Shown here: one piece after another, positions 1 to 7,738 of the stretch
Layout: every line of letters starts with the position of its first letter
Numbering within the stretch: position 1 is the first letter of the stretch
Source: Gammaproteobacteria bacterium
GTDB lineage: Bacteria; Pseudomonadota; Gammaproteobacteria; Xanthomonadales; Wenzhouxiangellaceae
Direction of reading: 5' to 3'
NCBI GenBank assembly: GCA_003561495.1
Contig: PWWM01000055.1
Location: 1-41,312, forward strand
Length of the DNA stretch: 41,312 nt
Translations under genes and position numbers: made by a program
Notes under the pieces: model-generated
What the model was told of the DNA's origin: nothing
The model's input: only the letters and a program-made list of their open reading frames with translations
Databases searched by the model: none

Positions 1-1
1 A

Positions 2-409
2 CACAGTGGTGATCTGTCACCGGACGACATCGTCCAACCCGGCCATTTGAATCCGGAGCTGATGCGTTACCAATTGCATCGGGTCTGGATAATCGATGCG
101 CACCTGCGTGATGGCACCCGTCATATCAATTCACGGCGCACCTTCTACCTGGACGAAGATACCTACCAGATTGCCCTGATCGATCACTATGATCAGCGTG
201 GCGAATTGTGGCGTGCTTCGGAAGCACACACCATCAACTACTACGAGGTCCCGACCTACTGGTCCACGATCGAAACGCACATGGACCTGCAATCGGGCCG
301 GTACGTGGCCACCGGACTGGACAACCAGGACCCGGTCAACACGTTCAATGTCCCACTGAGTGCAAGTAGCTATACCCCACAAGCCTTGCGCACCAGAGGG
401 CGTCGATAG
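2..409 (+). CDS. DUF1329 family protein, C-terminal part (5' end outside window)
   Basis: Frame 2 is open from the window edge to TAG at 407-409. The translation HSGDLSPDDIVQPGHLNPELMRYQLHRVWIIDAHLRDGTRHI... is closely similar to the C-terminus of the next gene. Confidence 0.85.
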   Translation, partial: HSGDLSPDDIVQPGHLNPELMRYQLHRVWIIDAHLRDGTRHINSRRTFYLDEDTYQIALIDHYDQRGELWRASEAHTINYYEVPTYWSTIETHMDLQSGRYVATGLDNQDPVNTFNVPLSASSYTPQALRTRGRR

Positions 410-429
410 CCATCGGCGCGCATGGACTG

Positions 430-456
430 AGCCGGTCGGATCACCGACCGGCTTTT
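430..456 (+). terminator. Rho-independent terminator after the first DUF1329 gene
   Basis: Stem gccggtcgg-atca-ccgaccggc (9 bp, 10 with the flanking A-T pair) followed by TTTT. Confidence 0.75.
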
Positions 457-517
457 CCATGTCCAAGTCGGGGCTTTGATTGTTTCGCACTCACGTTACT
501 ATTGATCGGTCACTTCC

Positions 518-1954
518 ATGCTCAACCCCATTCAGAAAATTCGTCCTGCCATAATGCTGCGTTTACTGGTATTTCTGACGCTTGCTCTGGCCGTGGGTAT
601 TGCCCTGGCCGAGGAAGACAGCGCGCCCCCACCCGAAGAAGCTGATTTCATTCTTCCCCGCAGCGATGAAAATATCGCACGGCTCGGTGATGATTTGACG
701 CCAATGGGTTCGATTCGTGCCGGCAATGAAGCCGGTACCATCCCCGCCTGGGAAGGTGGGCTGAGCCAGGATGACTGGCCGGAAGGTTTCGAGCCGGGTG
801 ATCGCCATCCCGACCCATTTGCTGATGATGAGCCGATCCTGGTGATCACCGGTGAAAACTACCGCGAACACGCTGATCAGCTCTCGGCCGGCCAGATCGC
901 CACGTTCGAGCGTTATCCCGAAACCTACCGGATGAAGGTCTATCCCAGCCGACGTAGCGCCTCCTTCCCGGAGCGCACCTACGAGATGACTCGAGCCAAT
1001 GCCGAAACCGGGCGCCTGATCGCCAATGGCGAGGGTGTGGCCGATGTCGCCGAGGGATTCCCTTTCCCGTTGCCTCAGAACGCCTATGAGCTGATCTGGA
1101 ATCACAAGCTCAAGTACAAGGGAACCGGTCTGACTCGCTACAACAATCAGGTTGTGCCCACGGCGCGTGGCAGCTATCAGCTGATTCGCCTGCGCGAGGA
1201 AATGCTGGGCCTTTACTACCACAAGGGCAATACCATCGAGGACACCAACAACATTCTGTTGTATTTCTTCCAGGAAGTGGAGTCGCCATCACGCCTGGCC
1301 GGAAACATTCTGTTGGTTCACGAAACATTGAACCAACTCGCTCAGCCGCGCCAGGCCTGGATTTACAACCCGGGCCAGCGCCGCGTCCGCCGAGCACCCA
1401 ACGTTGCCTATGACAATCCGGGGACTGCATCGGACGGTCTGCGCACCAACGACATGACCGACATGTTCAATGGGGCCATGGACCGTTTCAACTGGGAGAT
1501 TGTGGACCAGAAAGAGATGTACATTCCCTACAACTCGTATCAGGCCCACAGTCGGGAGCTGGATGCCGATGACCTGGTGCATGCCGGCCATCTCAACCCT
1601 GAACACATGCGCTACGAGTTGCACCGGGTCTGGGTCGTGGAAGCCACTTTACGGGAGGGGACGCGGCACATCAATCCACGCCGGACGTTCTATCTGGATG
1701 CGGATAGCTATCAGATCGCCTTGATGGATCATTACGATCAGCGGGGCAATCTCTGGAGAGCCTCGGAGGCGCACACCATTAACTTTTACGAGGTGCCGAC
1801 TTACTGGTCAACCATTGAGGTCCACATGGACCTCCAGTCGGGTCGTTACATCGCCAACGGGATCGACAACATGGATCCGGTCCCGACCTTTGACGAGCGC
1901 AAGCGGCCGAGCGACTATACCCCACAGGCATTGCGGACCCGGGGCAGACGTTGA
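518..1954 (+). CDS. DUF1329 family secreted protein (second copy)
   Basis: 478-aa ORF with an N-terminal hydrophobic signal (MLRLLVFLTLALAVGIALA). The C-terminal third is nearly identical to the upstream partial gene. The true start may be 554. Confidence 0.85.
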   Translation: MLNPIQKIRPAIMLRLLVFLTLALAVGIALAEEDSAPPPEEADFILPRSDENIARLGDDLTPMGSIRAGNEAGTIPAWEGGLSQDDWPEGFEPGDRHPDPFADDEPILVITGENYREHADQLSAGQIATFERYPETYRMKVYPSRRSASFPERTYEMTRANAETGRLIANGEGVADVAEGFPFPLPQNAYELIWNHKLKYKGTGLTRYNNQVVPTARGSYQLIRLREEMLGLYYHKGNTIEDTNNILLYFFQEVESPSRLAGNILLVHETLNQLAQPRQAWIYNPGQRRVRRAPNVAYDNPGTASDGLRTNDMTDMFNGAMDRFNWEIVDQKEMYIPYNSYQAHSRELDADDLVHAGHLNPEHMRYELHRVWVVEATLREGTRHINPRRTFYLDADSYQIALMDHYDQRGNLWRASEAHTINFYEVPTYWSTIEVHMDLQSGRYIANGIDNMDPVPTFDERKRPSDYTPQALRTRGRR

Positions 1955-2004
1955 TGGCGGCTTCCAGGAGCCGGCTCGCCCGGAGCAGAACGGAGAAATC
2001 CTGT

Positions 2005-3093
2005 ATGACGTTCAGCCTGAGGATTTGCATCCTTTCATTGATTTTCGCTCCATTGACGATGGCTTGGGCAGACGATGTTCAGCCCAGGCCCGCCTGGCAC
2101 GCACCGCTTGCCGCTGAAGCTCTGACTCTGGATCTGGTCCGTGCAGGTCAACGTTATGTGGCCGTTGGCGAACGTGGACATGTTTTGTTGTCTTCGGATG
2201 GCCGGGATTGGGAACAGGCCGAGTTTGTACCGGTGCAGGCCACCCTGACACGTGTCACCTTTGCTGGCGGCAGACTTTGGGCAGTCGGGCATGATTCGAC
2301 CATTATTCACAGTCGTGACATGGGCCGAACCTGGTCATTGCAACACTTCGAGCCTGAATGGGAAAAGCCCCTGCTGGATGTCCACTTCTTCAACGCCAAC
2401 GAAGGCGTCGCCATTGGTGCCTATGGCCTGTTCATGCGCACCAGCAATGCCGGACATGACTGGGAGGTGTTGAATATGGCCGACCTTGTGACATCGGAGG
2501 CGATTGACTGGGAGGAGGCAGCACAAGCTGCCGACGAACTCGAAGGCGAACATGCCGATGATCCGTTCAATGGGTTCGATGATTTTGACGATGAATTCTA
2601 CGATGCCGACCTCGATTTTGATCGAGGCTGTTACGAGTTCATGGAATGCCATCTCAACGCGTTCCTGGAGCTGAATAATGGCCATCAGATGATTGCTGCA
2701 GAACGTGGATATGGTTTTCGGTCCACGGACAGGGGAGAGACCTGGGAAGCATTCCGGTTTCCTTACCCCGGATCAATGTTTGGTCTGCTTCATCTCGGTG
2801 ATGGGGGGATCATGGCCTTCGGGTTAAGGGGCAATGTTCAGTTTTCGAGTGATTTTGGTGATACCTGGGAAATCCTTGAGACCAACCTTGCCTCGAGTCT
2901 CAAAGGCGGAGCATCACTGGGGCGTGGCCAGTTCCTGATGGTGGGAAATGGTGCGGCAAGGCTTCGTTATAACCACACAACCGGTGCGTTTTCTTTAAGC
3001 GAGGATCGTCTCGGTAGTTCCTTTGTCTCTGTCCTGGTCGCCGAGGATGGGACCATCATTCTGGCCGGCGAGGATGGATTGAGTTATGAGTGA
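2005..3093 (+). CDS. YCF48/BNR-type beta-propeller secreted protein
   Basis: ORF 1951-3093. Met at 2005 begins a signal peptide (MTFSLRICILSLIFAPLTMAWA). Repeated S.D.G..W motifs (SSDGRDWEQ, SRDMGRTWSL, TSNAGHDWEV, STDRGETWEA, SSDFGDTWEI). Confidence 0.8.
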   Translation: MTFSLRICILSLIFAPLTMAWADDVQPRPAWHAPLAAEALTLDLVRAGQRYVAVGERGHVLLSSDGRDWEQAEFVPVQATLTRVTFAGGRLWAVGHDSTIIHSRDMGRTWSLQHFEPEWEKPLLDVHFFNANEGVAIGAYGLFMRTSNAGHDWEVLNMADLVTSEAIDWEEAAQAADELEGEHADDPFNGFDDFDDEFYDADLDFDRGCYEFMECHLNAFLELNNGHQMIAAERGYGFRSTDRGETWEAFRFPYPGSMFGLLHLGDGGIMAFGLRGNVQFSSDFGDTWEILETNLASSLKGGASLGRGQFLMVGNGAARLRYNHTTGAFSLSEDRLGSSFVSVLVAEDGTIILAGEDGLSYE

Positions 3094-5578
3094 AGCCACT
3101 TCCCTGACCCGCCGTGTGGCGGATGCCGTATTCAGCATCCGGCCGCTGATTCTCCTGGTGTTCCTGATCGGCACGGCAGTGATGCTGTTCTTCATGGCCC
3201 AGTTGCGCGTGGACGCCGGGTTCATGAAGCAGTTGCCGCTTGACCATGAGTACATGCAGACATTCATGCAATACGAGCGGGAATTCGGCGGCGCCAATCG
3301 GGTGATTGTGGCCCTGGTTGCCGAAGATGGCGAGATGTTTACGCCGGAGTTTTTCGACAAGTTCGAAACCATTTCCAATCGGGTGTTTTTCATTCCGGGT
3401 GTGGACCGGGCCAGTGTGCGTTCGATCTTCACGCCCAACGTTCGATTTGTCGAAATCGTCGAGGACGGGTTTGCCGGGGGCAATGTCATACCCGCAGACT
3501 TTTCGCCCAGTCCCGAAATGTTCGAACGAGTGCGTTCGAATATCGTCAAGTCTGGCGAAGTTGGTCGCCTGGTTGCCGAAGACTTCTCCGGCGCCATGGT
3601 CTGGGCCAATTTGCTCGAGACCGATCCCACGACCGGTGAGACTCTGGATTACCAGTTCGTCGCCGACCGCCTGGAATCCATCCGAGCCGAATTCGAGGAT
3701 GATCAGCACACGGTCCATATCGTCGGTTTTGCCAAGATCGTTGGAGACATTGCCGACGGCGCCAGGGGAGTGGTGGCCTATTTTGGAGTCGCCTTTCTGA
3801 TCACTGCATTGCTGTTGTTGATCTATTCGCGTTCCATCTGGCTGACGGTGCTTCCGTTGGTGTGCTCAGTCACGGCGGTGATCTGGCAGCTTGGCCTGTT
3901 GCACCTGATGGGCTTTGGCATTGACCCGATGAATATCCTTACACCTTTCCTGGTCTTTGCCATCGGTGTCAGTCACGGGGTCCAGATGATCAGTGGCTGG
4001 AATTCGGAGAAACTTTTCGGTGGTTCTTCTCCGATGGGATTGCTTCAGGATGGCAAACGGCTCGAGGATGTTCCCATCGAGTCCAGTATCGAGGCGTCCA
4101 AGCGCACCTTTGCGCGACTGCTGGCGCCGGGCTCAATTGCCCTGCTCAGTGACACCATCGGTTTCTTGACCATCCTGCTGATCAACATCCGGATTATCCA
4201 GGAGCTGGCGCTGACCGCGAGTATCGGTGTGGCGGTCATCATCATCACCAACCTGGTTCTTCTGCCCATCCTGTTGTCCTATGTGCGCCTGCACAAGGCG
4301 GAAAAATTCCGTCAGCGTCAGTACGATGCCGGCCAGAAGACCAGCATCATCTGGTCATTCATCGGTTCGTTCACCCGTCCGCGCGTGGCGATCCTTGCGG
4401 TCACGGCGGGAATCGTGCTGTTCACCTTTGCCTGGATCAAGTCCCAGGACATGCAGATCGGAGATTCCCAGCCGGGTGTGCCTGAACTGCGCGCCGATGC
4501 CCGGTACAATCAGGATGCCCGCCTGATTGCAGATCGTTTCTCACTCGGAACCGACCTGATTTCCATCATCGCCGAAACCGTGCCTGAAGCTTGCACCGAG
4601 TCGTATGCCGTCATGGAAGCGATCGATCGATTTGCCTGGAAGATGGCGAATGTCGAGGGCGTTCAGCAAGTGGTGTCGCTTCCACAGGTCGCCAAGGTAG
4701 TCAATGCAGGCTGGAATGAGGGCTACCTGCGCTGGAAGGTGCTGCCGCGCAATCATTTCATCATGCGCCAGAATCTGCAGGACATCGAAACCGGCACCGG
4801 GCTGCTCAACGAAGACTGTTCGGCCATGCCGATCATGGTGTTTACCGAAGACCATCGCGCCGAGACCATCATCCGCGTGGTCAAGAGGGTGCGCGAATTG
4901 CGTGCCGAGATATTTGTGGAAGGGCTGGACTTCGCCGCTCCGGGTGAAGTCCTGGACGAACTGATCACCCAGGAAGAAGAACCGTGCGAGGAGTGCCTGA
5001 AATTCAGGCTGGCCACCGGCAATGTCGGCGTCATGGCTGCGACCAACGAGGTGGTCGAGGCGGCCCAGACGCCCATGCTGTTGTATGTCTATTCGGCCAT
5101 CATCCTTTTGTGCCTGCTGACCTTCCGCACCATACTTGGCACGCTGTGTATCGTCTTGCCACTGGTCCTGGTCAGCTACCTGGCCTACAGCCTGATGGCC
5201 TTCATGGGGATCGGCCTGAAGGTCAATACCTTGCCGGTGGTTGCCCTGGGGGTTGGTATAGGCGTGGACTATGGCATCTATATCTTCAGTCGAATGCGAA
5301 GTTTCATGCAAGAAGGTTACAGCCTGGACGAGGCTTACCTCAGAACCTTGCGCCTGACCGGCAAGGCCGTGTTCTTTACCGCCATCACCCTGGCTGTGGG
5401 TGTAGGCACCTGGCTATTCTCGGCCCTGCAGTTCCAGGCCGATATGGGCATGCTGCTGGCGTTCATGTTCATCTTCAATATGATCGGCGCCATGCTACTG
5501 TTGCCGGCCCTGGCTCGTATCCTGCTGTCCTGGAATGATGCCAAGCGCATCGCGGCTTCGGTGCGGGAGTCGAAGTGA
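3086..5578 (+). CDS. RND superfamily / MMPL-type exporter
   Basis: 830 aa with two transmembrane blocks and typical sequences (FLIGTAVMLFFMAQLRVDAGF, GVGIGVDYGIYIFSRMR). It overlaps the upstream gene by 8 bp. Confidence 0.85.
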   Translation: MSEATSLTRRVADAVFSIRPLILLVFLIGTAVMLFFMAQLRVDAGFMKQLPLDHEYMQTFMQYEREFGGANRVIVALVAEDGEMFTPEFFDKFETISNRVFFIPGVDRASVRSIFTPNVRFVEIVEDGFAGGNVIPADFSPSPEMFERVRSNIVKSGEVGRLVAEDFSGAMVWANLLETDPTTGETLDYQFVADRLESIRAEFEDDQHTVHIVGFAKIVGDIADGARGVVAYFGVAFLITALLLLIYSRSIWLTVLPLVCSVTAVIWQLGLLHLMGFGIDPMNILTPFLVFAIGVSHGVQMISGWNSEKLFGGSSPMGLLQDGKRLEDVPIESSIEASKRTFARLLAPGSIALLSDTIGFLTILLINIRIIQELALTASIGVAVIIITNLVLLPILLSYVRLHKAEKFRQRQYDAGQKTSIIWSFIGSFTRPRVAILAVTAGIVLFTFAWIKSQDMQIGDSQPGVPELRADARYNQDARLIADRFSLGTDLISIIAETVPEACTESYAVMEAIDRFAWKMANVEGVQQVVSLPQVAKVVNAGWNEGYLRWKVLPRNHFIMRQNLQDIETGTGLLNEDCSAMPIMVFTEDHRAETIIRVVKRVRELRAEIFVEGLDFAAPGEVLDELITQEEEPCEECLKFRLATGNVGVMAATNEVVEAAQTPMLLYVYSAIILLCLLTFRTILGTLCIVLPLVLVSYLAYSLMAFMGIGLKVNTLPVVALGVGIGVDYGIYIFSRMRSFMQEGYSLDEAYLRTLRLTGKAVFFTAITLAVGVGTWLFSALQFQADMGMLLAFMFIFNMIGAMLLLPALARILLSWNDAKRIAASVRESK

Positions 5579-5588
5579 TCTCGGATGA

Positions 5589-5620
5589 TGGTTTCGGCAA
5601 GCAGCAGCTTGCCGAAACCA
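5589..5620 (+). terminator. Perfect stem-loop between the RND exporter and the DUF71 gene (terminator-like)
   Basis: tggtttcggcaagc-agca-gcttgccgaaacca: 14-bp perfect stem with a 4-nt loop. No strong T-run follows. Confidence 0.5.
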
Positions 5621-5636
5621 ATCTTGTCGTGGGCTG

Positions 5637-6302
5637 ATGTCCGCGCAACCAATCATCGTGTTGTCTTCCGGCGGCAAGGACAGCCTGTTCATGCTCGAAC
5701 GCCTGCGCGCCGACCCGGCCTGGGAGGTGCAAGGGCTACTGACCACCATCAACGAAACCAATGGCCGGGTGGCCATGCATGGCACTTCCGAAACGCTCGT
5801 TCGTGCCCAGGCCAGTTCGCTTGGATTGCCCATCGATCTGGTCGGTCTGCCGGAAAACTGTGATAACCAGGTTTACGAACAACGCCTGGCGCATGCCCTG
5901 AACAGGCATCGCCAGCAAGGCGTTGGTCACGTCGCTTGCGGAGACCTCTTCCTTGAGGACATCCGGCAGTGGCGTGAAGCCCTGTTCGAGCACCTGGGCT
6001 GGCAGCCGGTCTTTCCAATCTGGAACGAGCCCACCGATCGCCTGGCCCGCCGGATGATCGAGGATGGCTGGCAGATCACCGTGGTCTGCGTCGACACCGA
6101 AAAGCTTCCGGAGAGCTTGCTCGGTCGACGTTTTGATTCATCCTTGCTCGATGGCTTGCCGGAAGGAGTCGATGCATGCGGAGAAAACGGCGAATTCCAC
6201 ACGTTTGTTCATGGGGGTCCGGGCTTTTCCCGGCCTATTGCCGTGAGGTCTGGCCGGGTGGTAAGGGTTCATGAAAGATTCGCCATGCTCGACCTGGGCT
6301 AA
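5637..6302 (+). CDS. DUF71 / Dph6-related ATP pyrophosphatase
   Basis: PP-loop motif near the N-terminus (IIVLSSGGKDSLFML) and a Dph6-like core (HVACGDLFLEDIRQWREALFEHLGWQPVFPIW, GENGEFHTFVHGGPGF). Confidence 0.85.
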   Translation: MSAQPIIVLSSGGKDSLFMLERLRADPAWEVQGLLTTINETNGRVAMHGTSETLVRAQASSLGLPIDLVGLPENCDNQVYEQRLAHALNRHRQQGVGHVACGDLFLEDIRQWREALFEHLGWQPVFPIWNEPTDRLARRMIEDGWQITVVCVDTEKLPESLLGRRFDSSLLDGLPEGVDACGENGEFHTFVHGGPGFSRPIAVRSGRVVRVHERFAMLDLG

Positions 6303-6318
6303 ACCTATTGGGGAGATC

Positions 6319-6335
6319 CCCCGGCTCTGTCGGGG
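6319..6335 (+). repeat. Small hairpin at the left end of the IS200/IS605 remnant
   Basis: ccccg-gctctgt-cgggg stem-loop about 80 bp upstream of tnpA, as expected for an IS200/IS605 subterminal hairpin. Confidence 0.45.
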
Positions 6336-6417
6336 AGGCATTCTCAGTTTGACGATTCCGGAAATCTCATGGTAACTCCAAGGTGTGAGCCGCCAAGCAT
6401 CACGCCAAGGAGAAACC

Positions 6418-6726
6418 ATGAGAGAAGTCAATGGTTTAAGCCACACCCGCTGGGAGTGTAAGTATCACATTGTATTTATTCCGAAATACCGTCGGAAACA
6501 GCTTTATGGTCATATTCGACGGGAGCTGGGAGAGATATTCCGTCGACTGGCTCGGCAAAAGGAGAGTGAGATTGAGGAGGGACATTTGATGCCGGATCAT
6601 GTCCACATGATGATTTCCATTCCTCCGAAGTACGCTGTTTCTCAGGTGGTAGGGTTTATCAAGGGCAAGAGTGCGATCCATATTGCCCGGGTCCACGTGG
6701 GTCGAAAGGGGATACTTACTTCATAA
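6418..6726 (+). pseudogene. tnpA: IS200/IS605 family TnpA (Y1 HUH transposase), truncated
   Basis: N-terminal MREVNGLSHTRWECKYHIVFIPKYRRK and HUH motif MPDHVHMMI are intact. The frame ends soon after KSAIHIARVHVGRKG, so the C-terminal part with the catalytic Tyr is missing. Confidence 0.85.
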
Positions 6727-6813
6727 TTAGACTTTAAATTGTAGCAATTTCCCGATGATCATCTTGAATGGATAGCGACTGCAAGCTGTTGCACGAGGCG
6801 CAAGGCTTAAAAA

Positions 6814-6889
6814 TCAAGGTTCAAGGCTCAAGGTGCTAGGAACAAGGAACAAGAAATAAACCAACAAACCAACAAACCAACAAACCAAT
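6814..6889. repeat. Degenerate heptamer array plus octamer array
   Basis: TCAAGGT TCAAGGC TCAAGGT GCTAGGA ACAAGGA ACAAGAA (6814-6855), then AAACCAAC x4 with the last unit imperfect (6858-6889). Confidence 0.8.
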
Positions 6890-7671
6890 CATCGAACCAA
6901 CGAACAAACAAACTCAACGCCCTTGATGATTCTTGGTGTGGGGCGGACCAGCAGGGTGGGTTCGACCCGATGCAGCTCGGTCATCCCTTCCTCGACCAGG
7001 CGGGTGTCGCGCCAGGGGGCCAGCGGGTCGTCGTTGTTGTTTTCTTCGCTGGCGATGATCAGGTCGGGCTCGGCGGCCAGCACGGCTTCGGCATCGATGA
7101 CCGCGGCCTCGACATCGAGGTCGGCGAAGATGTTTTTCATTCCGCACAGCGCCAGCACCTCGTTGATGACATGCCGGCTGCCCAGGGTATAGAGCGGGCG
7201 GGCCGAGACCTGGTAAAACACGGTTTTGCCGGGCTGGTCGGATTCTGCGGTGTCCAATCGCGACAGCTCGGCGCGTAATTCCGTAGCAGCTTGTCGCCCG
7301 GTCTCGGGTTGGCCCAGACGCTGTCCCAGTTTCTCCAGTGCGGCGGCGATGTCGTCCAGGCTGCGCGTTTCGATCCAGACGATCTCGATACCCAGTTGCC
7401 CAATCCGCTCCACCCCACTGACCGGCGAACCACCCCGCCAGGCCAGCACGTAATCGGGATTCAACGCCAGAATGGCCTCGAGGTCATACCGGAAAGCATC
7501 ACCGATCAACGGCAACTCGGCCGCCTCCGGCGGATAATCACTCCAGTCCACCGTCCCCACCAGCGTCTCTCCCACACCCGCGGCAAAAGCCAACTCCGTC
7601 AAATGCGGCGCCAGACTGATCACCCGAGGCGACTCGGCATTTCCAATCCCCCACATCAGGCACGCTGCCAT
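6889..7671 (-). CDS. btuF: Cobalamin-binding-like periplasmic protein (BtuF family)
   Basis: PRVISLAPHLTELAFAAGVGETLVGTVDWSDYPPEAAELPLIGDAFRYDLEAILALNPDYVLAWRGG is BtuF-like. ORF runs to 7755, but the upstream part is repeat-derived, so the start is placed at Met29 (7671). Confidence 0.8.
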   Translation of the reverse strand: MAACLMWGIGNAESPRVISLAPHLTELAFAAGVGETLVGTVDWSDYPPEAAELPLIGDAFRYDLEAILALNPDYVLAWRGGSPVSGVERIGQLGIEIVWIETRSLDDIAAALEKLGQRLGQPETGRQAATELRAELSRLDTAESDQPGKTVFYQVSARPLYTLGSRHVINEVLALCGMKNIFADLDVEAAVIDAEAVLAAEPDLIIASEENNNDDPLAPWRDTRLVEEGMTELHRVEPTLLVRPTPRIIKGVEFVCSLVR

Positions 7672-7700
7672 GAAAAAGGCAAAGCGCCAGCGAGCCAGCC

Positions 7701-7733
7701 CCTTAAACCTTAAACCTGAAACCTTAAACCTTC
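7701..7733. repeat. Heptameric tandem repeat (CCTTAAA)n
   Basis: CCTTAAA CCTTAAA CCTGAAA CCTTAAA CCTTC in the spacer between the SLC13 stop and the btuF start. The minus strand reads AGGTTTA/AGGTTTC units. Confidence 0.85.
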
Positions 7734-7738
7734 TTTTC

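Noticed and set aside
563-1222. 219-aa minus-strand ORF inside DUF1329
   Set aside because: Lies opposite a conserved gene and has no domain signature.
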